A DNA stretch of 22,028 bases from contig CAZPEV010000039.1 in the NCBI GenBank assembly GCA_964585635.1, forward strand, positions 1 to 22,028, read 5' to 3'. Origin of the DNA: CAZPEV01 sp964585635. Its GTDB lineage: Bacteria; Zixibacteria; MSB-5A5; GN15; JAAZOE01. A program made the position numbers and the translations under genes. The notes beneath the pieces are model-generated. The model saw only the letters and a program-made list of their open reading frames with translations. It was not told the DNA's origin and did no database searches. Below, piece after piece: positions 8,155 to 15,249 of this stretch (the first letter of the stretch is position 1; every line of letters begins with the position of its first letter).

Positions 8155-9351
8155 TTAGAACGGACGCCTGAGATAAGCGTCGAAATTCGCCTCCATCTCC
8201 GCCCGCGAATCACCGCCGAATTTGTCGCTGAAGGCCGAGGCCAGCGCCATCGCCACCATCGCCTCCCCCACCACCGCGGCGGCGGGGACGACACAAGTGT
8301 CGGAGCGCTCGACGATCGCCGGACGAGGCTGCTTCGTACGCAGATCAACCGCTGACAACGGCTGCCGCAACGTGGCTATCGGTTTGCAGGCGGCCCGAAC
8401 GATTAACTCGGCGCCGTTGGTCATGCCTCCCTCAAGCCCGCCGGCCATGTTGGTGCGGCGAACAAATCCTTTGGTCGGTTGCTGGGCACCGCCGGGAACG
8501 TAATAGATCTGGTCATGAACGCGAGAGCCGCGCTTGCGGCTGCCGGCGAATCCCTCTCCAATCTCCACTCCCTTGACCGAGGGAATCGACATCAGGGCCG
8601 CAGCCAGGGCGCCGTCCAGGCGCGTGGACCATTGCGCATTGCTTCCCAGTCCAACCGGCAGATTGATGACGCGTACCTCGAAAATCCCCCCGAGGGTATC
8701 CTTGGCCCGCCTCGCCTGTTTGATCTGCTCGACCATCCGGTCGGCAACCGCCGGGTCGATACACCTGACCGGTGAATCGTCCGCACGTTCCATGATTTCA
8801 TCAAAGTCAACCCTGGTGTGGCGCCGATGGGCGGTCCCTATGGCCACAACATGAGAGGCAATTCGGATTGCGAAATGCTCCAGCAACTGCCGCGCCATCG
8901 CCCCGCAGGCCACCCGGGCCGCCGTCTCCCGCGCCGAGGCCCGCTCCAACACGTTGCGCAGATCGTGGGTATCGTATTTGATCGCCCCGGCCAGATCGGC
9001 GTGTCCCGGCCGCGGGATGACGGTCTCGTACATCAGGCGTCGCTCCCGATCCGACATCTTCTTCGCGGGCGGTTTGGTCGGGTCCATGATCTTCTTCCAG
9101 TTCGGCCAATCCCGATTGGCGACTAGACAGGCGATGGGCGATCCCAGCGTCCGGCCGTGGCGCAGGCCCGACAGGATCACGGCCGTATCCCGTTCGATCC
9201 GCATCCGCCCTCCCCGGCCGAAGCCCTGCTGTCGACGGGCCAACTGGTGGTTGATGCCATCAAGGGAAATCTTGAATCCGGCGGGAAACGATTCCACCAG
9301 GCCGATCACGGCCGGCCCGTGTGACTCGCCGGTCGTTAGGAAGCGAAGCAT
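8155..9351 (-). CDS. aroC: Chorismate synthase
   Basis: The enzyme converts 5-enolpyruvylshikimate 3-phosphate to chorismate, the last step of the shikimate pathway, using reduced FMN. The 398 residues are a little longer than the usual 350-390. Family blocks are all visible: LTTGESHGPAV at the N-terminus, RRQQGFGRGGRM, SGLRHGRTLGSPIA, RPGHADLAGAIKYD, ERASARETAARVA and GGLEGGMTNG. The start follows GGAGG about 6 nt upstream. The HDOD gene ends 58 bp upstream in the same direction. A weak promoter-like pair lies in that gap, so aroC may be read both from upstream and on its own. No other shikimate gene is in the window. Confidence 0.97.
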   Translation of the reverse strand: MLRFLTTGESHGPAVIGLVESFPAGFKISLDGINHQLARRQQGFGRGGRMRIERDTAVILSGLRHGRTLGSPIACLVANRDWPNWKKIMDPTKPPAKKMSDRERRLMYETVIPRPGHADLAGAIKYDTHDLRNVLERASARETAARVACGAMARQLLEHFAIRIASHVVAIGTAHRRHTRVDFDEIMERADDSPVRCIDPAVADRMVEQIKQARRAKDTLGGIFEVRVINLPVGLGSNAQWSTRLDGALAAALMSIPSVKGVEIGEGFAGSRKRGSRVHDQIYYVPGGAQQPTKGFVRRTNMAGGLEGGMTNGAELIVRAACKPIATLRQPLSAVDLRTKQPRPAIVERSDTCVVPAAAVVGEAMVAMALASAFSDKFGGDSRAEMEANFDAYLRRPF

Positions 9352-9373
9352 TCATCCTCCGAAGGTTCGCCTT

Positions 9374-9402
9374 AAAATAGGAGGGAAAATGCGGGAAGGC
9401 AA
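9374..9402 (-). promoter_or_regulatory. Weak candidate promoter for aroC
   Basis: On the minus strand TTGCCT (9397-9402, 4/6) and TATTTT (9374-9379, 4/6) are separated by 17 bp and lie in the short gap between the HDOD gene and aroC. Both boxes are imperfect, so this could be chance. Confidence 0.3.
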
Positions 9403-9409
9403 TGATTAT

Positions 9410-10735
9410 CTATCTGGTCGGCACCGGCCGCCGGGTGACGTCCAGCCCGATACCCTCTTCCATCCGGCTCATCCGCTCTTCGACCCGATCGTCTATCTTG
9501 ATCGCCTTCGAATCGGAGTATTTCTCCATTTCATCGAGGTTGGTCAGGTCACGCATTTCCATCAGGACGGCCATAATTTTCTTGATCGATTTTTCGATGA
9601 TCTCCAAGATGCTGTCCAGACGCTTCTCCTCGTCGACGATGGCGCCGTTGGTGACCAGCATCGAGATCAGCTGCGCCCGGCCGGAAATCGCCATGGCGGC
9701 ATTGTTGATATAGTGCGACAACGTGGCAATGGCCACGTTCTTGGTCTCCATGACCGCGATGCGCCGTTCCTCATCGAGAATGCGGCGGGACAATTCCTGC
9801 CGTTCCCGGAAGAGGTTTTCGATGGTCACGAAGGAATTGAACAGCTCTTTATTGGCCCGCCCCAGAACCTCGATCGGATCCCCGATGTCGATGCCCATGT
9901 ATTCGGCCGTGGCAATCGTTTCGGTCAAGAGCGAATAGGAAATCTCATCGATGGTCTGCCGGTCGATGCGCATCTCCTGCGCCAAGCGGCCGATCGCGGT
10001 CAGCCGCTGTTCCATATCGCGGGAGCGATCGTCCAGGCCCGGTTTGTTAATCAACTCCGAGAGCTGGACAATATGCGCGACCTCCACGTTGCCGATCCGC
10101 TCCGGAAGATCATGATGCAAGGCGATGGCGTCGCAGAGAGCCACCGGAAGATTCCATTTCTCCGCCAGCATCCGCCCAATTACGGCGTGGTCGACGCCGA
10201 GAATACTCCGCTCCGCCTCAATCAGGTTCGGGAATTGATCGATCCGCTTGATGACCTCATTGTAATCGGCCGGAAAATGATGGATGAAATAGACCTGGCC
10301 GATATCATGCAGAAGACCCGCAATGAAGGCCTCCTCGCTCGATTCGAACCCGGCCGCCTGGGCCAGCATCTTGCAGCCCAGCGCCACCGATATAAAATGG
10401 CTAAACAATTCTTTGACGTCGATGTCGTATTTGCTTTCCAATATCTTGGCCTGAAACACGGACGCTGACAGCGTCAGGCATTTCACCTGCATGATGCCCA
10501 GAATCATGACCGCCTGATGAACGGTGGCAATCTGCGAGCGCTGCCGATAAAAGGCCGAATTGGCCATCTTAAGAATCTTGCTGGTCAGACCGGGGTCGCT
10601 CAGAATTATCTTGCTTAGGTCGTTCACCGAAAAATCTTCGCTGCCGACCATGTTCAATATTCGGGACAAGCTCTGGGGAAGAGACAGCAGAGAATCTTCC
10701 CGCCTGATTCGTTCGATATACTTCAACTCTTTCAT
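9410..10735 (-). CDS. HDOD-domain signalling protein with a histidine-kinase-like dimerisation helix
   Basis: This 441-residue cytosolic protein begins with an HDOD domain (about residues 15-220), a relative of HD phosphohydrolases. Visible marks are LPQSLSRILNMV, DPGLTSKILKMANSAFY, GLLHDIGQVYFIHHF, VDHAVIGRML and ALHHDLPERIG. Several His/Asp residues of HD enzymes survive, but activity cannot be judged. The C-terminal part (about 320-400) looks like the two-helix dimerisation/phosphotransfer region of histidine kinases: IATLSHYINNAAMAIS with His341 at the phospho-acceptor position, then a second long helix (DSILEIIEKSIKKIMAVL). No ATP-binding kinase domain follows; the protein ends about 40 residues later. 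The start follows AGGA 5-6 nt upstream. It lies 72 bp below the GAF-receiver gene in the same direction with no clear terminator between, so the two may be co-expressed. Confidence 0.85.
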   Translation of the reverse strand: MKELKYIERIRREDSLLSLPQSLSRILNMVGSEDFSVNDLSKIILSDPGLTSKILKMANSAFYRQRSQIATVHQAVMILGIMQVKCLTLSASVFQAKILESKYDIDVKELFSHFISVALGCKMLAQAAGFESSEEAFIAGLLHDIGQVYFIHHFPADYNEVIKRIDQFPNLIEAERSILGVDHAVIGRMLAEKWNLPVALCDAIALHHDLPERIGNVEVAHIVQLSELINKPGLDDRSRDMEQRLTAIGRLAQEMRIDRQTIDEISYSLLTETIATAEYMGIDIGDPIEVLGRANKELFNSFVTIENLFRERQELSRRILDEERRIAVMETKNVAIATLSHYINNAAMAISGRAQLISMLVTNGAIVDEEKRLDSILEIIEKSIKKIMAVLMEMRDLTNLDEMEKYSDSKAIKIDDRVEERMSRMEEGIGLDVTRRPVPTR

Positions 10736-10807
10736 GACCGTCCTGGGCCAGGAGTGGCAAGATTGACGCCGTATTTTCTACTAATATCGGCAGAACGGCG
10801 GATGATT

Positions 10808-13780
10808 TTAGGCGGGGATCAAGAAGAGGGTTGCTTCAGCCTGAGCNNNNNNNNNNATTTCGGTTAATTGCTCAATTTTGAATGGCTTGGCCAGGTTAAA
10901 ATCGACTGCTCCGCCGGCGGCCTCGACTGAATCCAGGTCTATCCCGCAGCCGGTCATCATGATGACGGTCGTTTCAGGCGAATGGCGCTTGATCTCCTTG
11001 GCAACATCCCAGCCTGAGGCGGCACCCATGACCAGATCGACCATGACCAGGTCGAATTTGTCCCGGCGAAACAACTCCATCCCCAGGCCTGGATCCCGGG
11101 CCGTCGTCACCGTCAGCCCCAACGAACCGCAGATGCTGACCAGAAGGTCAAGGATCATCTGCTGGTCGTCGATGGCCAGGATTCTCATACCCGAGACGGC
11201 CGGAGCCGACTTGGCGGCGGCGCCGGCGGCCAACAGGGGATAGTCGAATTTGAACGAGAGGTAAGTCGGCCGGCGCCCAAAACGGTCAAAGGAGACCATC
11301 ACCTTGTTGCGGATCAGCGTCGCCGGGCCGTTTTCGCCGGCCAGATCAGGAGGAAAAACGTCCGGGTCGCCGAAATCATGATCGGCCGGACTGAATTGCC
11401 GATGCCGGTCGCGTGATCCCCGGACCAGGCTGACGTAAAATGCCCCCTGCAACTGCTCCGTCCGGCAAAGGACTTCCTCTCCTTCTTGAAGCAGCGCGAC
11501 GAATTTCTTCAGCACGGTTTCGAGAACGGGATACAGCCCCGGGTCGGGAGAGATAAAAGGCGCCGTTTCCCGGGCCTCCGCCTGCAAAATAACGGGACGA
11601 TTATCGTCGAACATATAGAGGTTGCCGGTCACGCGGCGACGGTCGAAATAGGTGTTCAGCATCTCCGACAAGCTGCGGGCGCCGGTCGGGGCGGGGGTCG
11701 CCAGGGATGGTTTCAGATTCTCCTGCAATTTCTTGACGGCCTCGGCCGCCGATTCGGCGGCGTGGATGATCTCATCCGAAGCGTATCGCGTCGGCCCGGG
11801 ATTCTCCGGCTGTCCCGACATGAGCTGCGCCCGACCCAGAATCATCGCCAGGTCGTTGTTGATGCCGTTTAAGACATGCCCGGCCTGTCCTATAGCGCCC
11901 AGAGCCGGCAGGACTGTCGGCTGATCGATGCGCCGCGTCAGTGACAGCTTAATGGATAGCAACTGGGCTGCCACCAGCATGACCCCCTTTTCCCGGCGGG
12001 TGGCCGACGACGCCGATTCGTGACTGAAAAGCGCCAGCACCGCGACGACCTCGTCCAGCGCTCGAATCGGCACGGTCAGTTGATACGCCGGGCTTCCCTT
12101 CTCGGCGAAAAGACGGTTGAAGAAATCATGATTGACCGGTTCCAGCTCGCGCCAGGCCTCGTCCACCTTGTCCCGACCGGCAAATTCCCCGATCTCACCC
12201 GTCGTGGCCGCTTTGCCGACCGGTCCCTCGCCCGGAGCAAAGCTGCCGTCCACCAAGCCCGCCCCGTCGATATGGCAGCCATCAAGGATACGATATCCGC
12301 TCCGCTGGTCCTTGACATAGATCAGGGCCGCCGTCGTGGGCCGCAATATCCGGCCGATCTCGTCGATAAATTGCCGGATAATCAGATTGGGGGAATCACC
12401 GCTCAGGCGAAGGATATTGAGAAGCGACCTCGTCGAAATCTGATTCAGTTCATCGGATTCCCGCAGAGCCGCGACATTCAGTCCGGTTGCCGCCAGATGA
12501 GCCGCGGCCTCGATATCGGCCATGAACGACTCGGTCAGATTAAGGCCCTGCCCCGGAGCCTCAACCAAAAAGGCATACTCGCCCGGAACCGCGACCGCGA
12601 TCGGGCAGAGAAGCGTGGAGCGGGTCACAAAGGAAGCGCCCCCGGCCCCTCTCGCCTCCTGGTTGAGGACAACCATCTTTCGCCGCCTGATGGCGTCAAC
12701 CACGGCTAGGCGATAGGACTCGCCTTGATCCGAGGCGTCGGAGATGGTTAGAGATCGCGCCAGCTCTTCCACCTCCCCTCCGGCCAGACGAATCAGGCGG
12801 CATCCGGCCGCGCCCGATCGTTCCGTTAGAAAGCGACAGATCGAGGTCAAGATTTCAGATTGATCGTCGGTCCGCACCAGGAGCGCCACGATCTCCCGCA
12901 GCCCATTGAGCCGCACTCCGGCATTCTCCGCGGACTGGGCCAGCTTCTGATTTTCCCGGGCCAACCGGTTCATTTCCACCAGCCCCGCCAATGACTCCGC
13001 GGCGGCCATCAGCAGCAGTCGATCCTGTTTGTCGAAGCAATACGGTTTATCCGACAACGCCACCAGGGCGCCCAGCGAGCGATCGCGGGCCACGAGCGGC
13101 AATGCCGCCGCCGACTGCGTCTCTTCTTTTCCCGCCAGCAGCAACTTGCGGCTGGCAGAATCGGCGGAGGCCATATCGCCGGATACGAGCGGTGCCTGAT
13201 CCATGGCCGCCCGCGAAACCATGTCCGGCCCGATCGCAAAACGTTCCAGACGGCTCAATTCTTCCCTGCTCAAGCCGATCTGCGCCACCAAGTACATCTC
13301 CCGCCGGGAAGGATTAATCAGAAATACCGCCCCCTTCTTCAGGGTCAGAAACGACGCCAGCTCTTTTAGCACCAGTGCAAACAATTCCGTGATCGGATAT
13401 GGCTGGCCGGTTATTTGCCGGATATTCTCGATCAGGGCCACCCGGTCCGACGTTCCGGTAACTTCACGTCGAAAGTCATAAAGGCGGTGCGGAAACGCCA
13501 CGACCGTGGTCAGCAGCATAAAGAATCCGGTCAGAAAGAGACCGACAAAGACAATTTTGAAGACGGGGTAAATCGCCGGGACGAACCACAGGCTGTACCC
13601 CGGAAAACTCATGAAGATCGCCAGGATAGAGGCGACGACCCAAATGATCAGCCCGGAGAAAAAACGCCCGCGATTGGGAAAGCTGTCCCGATCGACGCTC
13701 GATGATTTGGCCAGACTGAACAGGAGGGCGACGACCGAGAAAACAAAATAAAGGAATGATCCGGCCAGTTCCACGTTCAT
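10808..13780 (-). CDS. Membrane GAF-GAF-GAF / DHp-like / receiver signalling protein (3' end uncertain)
   Basis: The protein is about 990 residues. Three N-terminal hydrophobic segments (about 5-24, 40-60, 65-97) anchor it in the inner membrane. Three GAF-like sensor domains follow (about 115-270, 290-445, 455-625). A helix resembling the histidine-kinase dimerisation domain comes next: GINNDLAMILGRAQLM near 639-654. The phospho-acceptor His position holds Asn638. The segment where an ATPase domain would lie (about 690-860) shows no Asn box or DxGxG motif. A receiver domain ends the protein, with LAIDDQQM, MVDLVMG (acceptor Asp), MMTG and NLAKPF. The start at 13780 forms an ATGA overlap with miaB and has GGGGAG 8 nt upstream. 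Ten N at 10847-10856 fall near the C-terminus, so the last dozen residues and the stop are not secure. It may sense a ligand or redox state and act as a pseudokinase. Confidence 0.83.
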   Translation of the reverse strand: MNVELAGSFLYFVFSVVALLFSLAKSSSVDRDSFPNRGRFFSGLIIWVVASILAIFMSFPGYSLWFVPAIYPVFKIVFVGLFLTGFFMLLTTVVAFPHRLYDFRREVTGTSDRVALIENIRQITGQPYPITELFALVLKELASFLTLKKGAVFLINPSRREMYLVAQIGLSREELSRLERFAIGPDMVSRAAMDQAPLVSGDMASADSASRKLLLAGKEETQSAAALPLVARDRSLGALVALSDKPYCFDKQDRLLLMAAAESLAGLVEMNRLARENQKLAQSAENAGVRLNGLREIVALLVRTDDQSEILTSICRFLTERSGAAGCRLIRLAGGEVEELARSLTISDASDQGESYRLAVVDAIRRRKMVVLNQEARGAGGASFVTRSTLLCPIAVAVPGEYAFLVEAPGQGLNLTESFMADIEAAAHLAATGLNVAALRESDELNQISTRSLLNILRLSGDSPNLIIRQFIDEIGRILRPTTAALIYVKDQRSGYRILDGCHIDGAGLVDGSFAPGEGPVGKAATTGEIGEFAGRDKVDEAWRELEPVNHDFFNRLFAEKGSPAYQLTVPIRALDEVVAVLALFSHESASSATRREKGVMLVAAQLLSIKLSLTRRIDQPTVLPALGAIGQAGHVLNGINNDLAMILGRAQLMSGQPENPGPTRYASDEIIHAAESAAEAVKKLQENLKPSLATPAPTGARSLSEMLNTYFDRRRVTGNLYMFDDNRPVILQAEARETAPFISPDPGLYPVLETVLKKFVALLQEGEEVLCRTEQLQGAFYVSLVRGSRDRHRQFSPADHDFGDPDVFPPDLAGENGPATLIRNKVMVSFDRFGRRPTYLSFKFDYPLLAAGAAAKSAPAVSGMRILAIDDQQMILDLLVSICGSLGLTVTTARDPGLGMELFRRDKFDLVMVDLVMGAASGWDVAKEIKRHSPETTVIMMTGCGIDLDSVEAAGGAVDFNLAKPFKIEQLTEXXXXAQAEATLFLIPA
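10847..10856. other. Assembly gap (10 N)
   Basis: Ten unknown bases interrupt the receiver domain of the GAF protein. A run of exactly ten is a common placeholder, so the true gap length and the reading frame across it are unknown. In another frame the sequence past the gap would end at a TGA at 10819-10821 instead of the TAA at 10808-10810. Confidence 0.97.
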
Positions 13781-15081
13781 GCCGCCGGCTCCCCATGAAG
13801 CGTCCAACTGTCGGCGGCGGTCACCCGCACCGGTACGATCCGGCCCAGAAGGTCGGCGCCGCCGCGAAGCAGAATCGTCTTGTTTCCTTCCGTCTTCCCT
13901 TTCAGGACCGCGGCCTCACGGCGACTGACGCCGTCGATCAGCACCGACCGCGTCCGGCCGATCTCGCGCTGATTGACCCGATACGCCACTTCCTTTTGCA
14001 GGCCTATCAGGGCCGTCAACCGCTCCAGCTTGACCAGTTCGGGGACATCATCAGTCAGATGATCGGCCGCCCAGGTCCCCTCCCGCACCGAATAGCGGAA
14101 CATGAAGGCGGCGTCGAAGGCGATCTCGCGGACGGCCGCGAGGGTCAGTTGATACTCGGTGTCGGTCTCGCCCGGAAACCCGACCATCAGGTCGGTGGTC
14201 ACGGCAACGTCGGGCCGGGCGCGGCGCAAACTGCCAACGCGCTCTCGATAACGGTCGTAATCATATCCCCGGAACATGGACGCCAGAATTCGATCCGCTC
14301 CGCTCTGCAGCGGCAGGTGGACGTGTCCCATAAGCTTCGGCTCCTCCGCCAGAAGAGCGATCAGATCGTCCGACAAGTCCTTGGGGTGCGAAGTGATGAA
14401 CCGAATCCGCCGGATATCGGTGTCGCGGGCCACGCGTCGGATCAAATCGGGAAAACGGATTTCCCCATGGATGTACGAATTGACGTTCTGCCCCACCAGC
14501 GTCACTTCCAGAAGACCACCACCGGCCAGGCGCCTGATGTCGTCAATAATCGCCTCCGGAGCTCGGTGCCGCTCCGGGCCGCGCACATACGGCACGATAC
14601 AATAGGCGCAATAGTTGTCGCATCCTCTGGTAATCGTCACGCCGGCCGTATAGGGATTGTCGGGAACGGGCGCCAGCTCAGCCCAAGTGGAATCGCCACC
14701 CATGACCGTGTCGACCGTCGGCGAACCATTTCGCGATGCCAGCAACCGGGGCAGGTCAAACAGGCGTTCCGTCCCAAGGACAAAATCAAGTTCGGGAACC
14801 AGGTCAATCAGCCGGTCTCCCAGGCGCTGCGCCATGCACCCGACGGCACAAAGGCAGCTATCGCCGTTTGTCTTCAATCCCGCCAGCTCGCGCAGGCGCC
14901 CGATGGCGCGCGTCTCGGCTCGCTCTCTCACGGAACAAGTATTCAGGATGATAACACCAGCCTTGGCCGGATCGGCCACCGGCCGGTATCCGGCCCCCTC
15001 CATCGCCGCCGCCAGAATGCCCGAATCGGCCAGGTTCATCTGGCATCCGTAACTATGCAGATAATACGTCTTCACAAACAT
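13777..15081 (-). CDS. miaB: tRNA-2-methylthio-N6-dimethylallyladenosine synthase
   Basis: This radical-SAM methylthiotransferase adds a methylthio group to i6A37 of tRNAs that read UNN codons. The 434 residues match the family. The N-terminal UPF0004 domain has the three cluster-binding cysteines in YGCQMNLADSG, LNTCSVRERAE and VGCMAQR. The radical SAM domain has GCDNYCAYCIVPYVRGPE. Further blocks are LVGQNVNSY, ITSHPKDLSDD, HLPLQSGADRIL and VGFPGETDTEY. A C-terminal TRAM domain with GKTEGNKTILL binds tRNA. The form CIVPYVRGPE favours MiaB over the related MtaB and RimO. Its stop overlaps the start of the GAF-receiver gene by 4 bp, which suggests translational coupling. The RBS is weak (AGCAGG). 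A good promoter lies about 70 bp upstream. Confidence 0.96.
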   Translation of the reverse strand: MFVKTYYLHSYGCQMNLADSGILAAAMEGAGYRPVADPAKAGVIILNTCSVRERAETRAIGRLRELAGLKTNGDSCLCAVGCMAQRLGDRLIDLVPELDFVLGTERLFDLPRLLASRNGSPTVDTVMGGDSTWAELAPVPDNPYTAGVTITRGCDNYCAYCIVPYVRGPERHRAPEAIIDDIRRLAGGGLLEVTLVGQNVNSYIHGEIRFPDLIRRVARDTDIRRIRFITSHPKDLSDDLIALLAEEPKLMGHVHLPLQSGADRILASMFRGYDYDRYRERVGSLRRARPDVAVTTDLMVGFPGETDTEYQLTLAAVREIAFDAAFMFRYSVREGTWAADHLTDDVPELVKLERLTALIGLQKEVAYRVNQREIGRTRSVLIDGVSRREAAVLKGKTEGNKTILLRGGADLLGRIVPVRVTAADSWTLHGEPAA

Positions 15082-15150
15082 CTATGCCTGCTGGTCCGAA
15101 TCGCTGTGGCAGTAACCGCGGCTGCTGGTCTCGCAACCATCTGATCGCAA

Positions 15151-15180
15151 AATATATCCCTCCGCGGCTGCCATTGTCAA
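15151..15180 (-). promoter_or_regulatory. Sigma70-type promoter for miaB and downstream genes
   Basis: On the minus strand a perfect TTGACA (15175-15180) and TATATT (15151-15156, 5/6) are separated by 18 bp. The start would be near 15144, about 60 nt before miaB. It lies just below the terminator of the M1 peptidase gene, so miaB, the GAF-receiver gene and perhaps the HDOD and aroC genes form one unit. Confidence 0.7.
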
Positions 15181-15200
15181 CTAAAAGGACGGCGGCCTCA

Positions 15201-15232
15201 ATAAAAAAGCCCCGGTCTGCGACCGGAGCTTT
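15201..15232 (-). terminator. Intrinsic terminator after the M1 peptidase gene
   Basis: On the minus strand a 12-bp stem (AAAGCTCCGGTC with GACCGGGGCTTT, one G-T pair, 3-nt loop GCA) runs into a T tract. It starts 18 bp past the stop codon of the peptidase gene. Confidence 0.88.
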
Positions 15233-15249
15233 GGGTCATGCCAGCGAAA

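Noticed and set aside
8954..10468. A 504-codon open frame on the plus strand opposite aroC and the HDOD gene
   Set aside because: It crosses the end of one real gene and the start of another on the other strand and has no domain signature.
13756..15144. A 462-codon open frame on the plus strand opposite miaB
   Set aside because: miaB on the minus strand has all expected motifs; the opposite frame is a by-product of codon composition.
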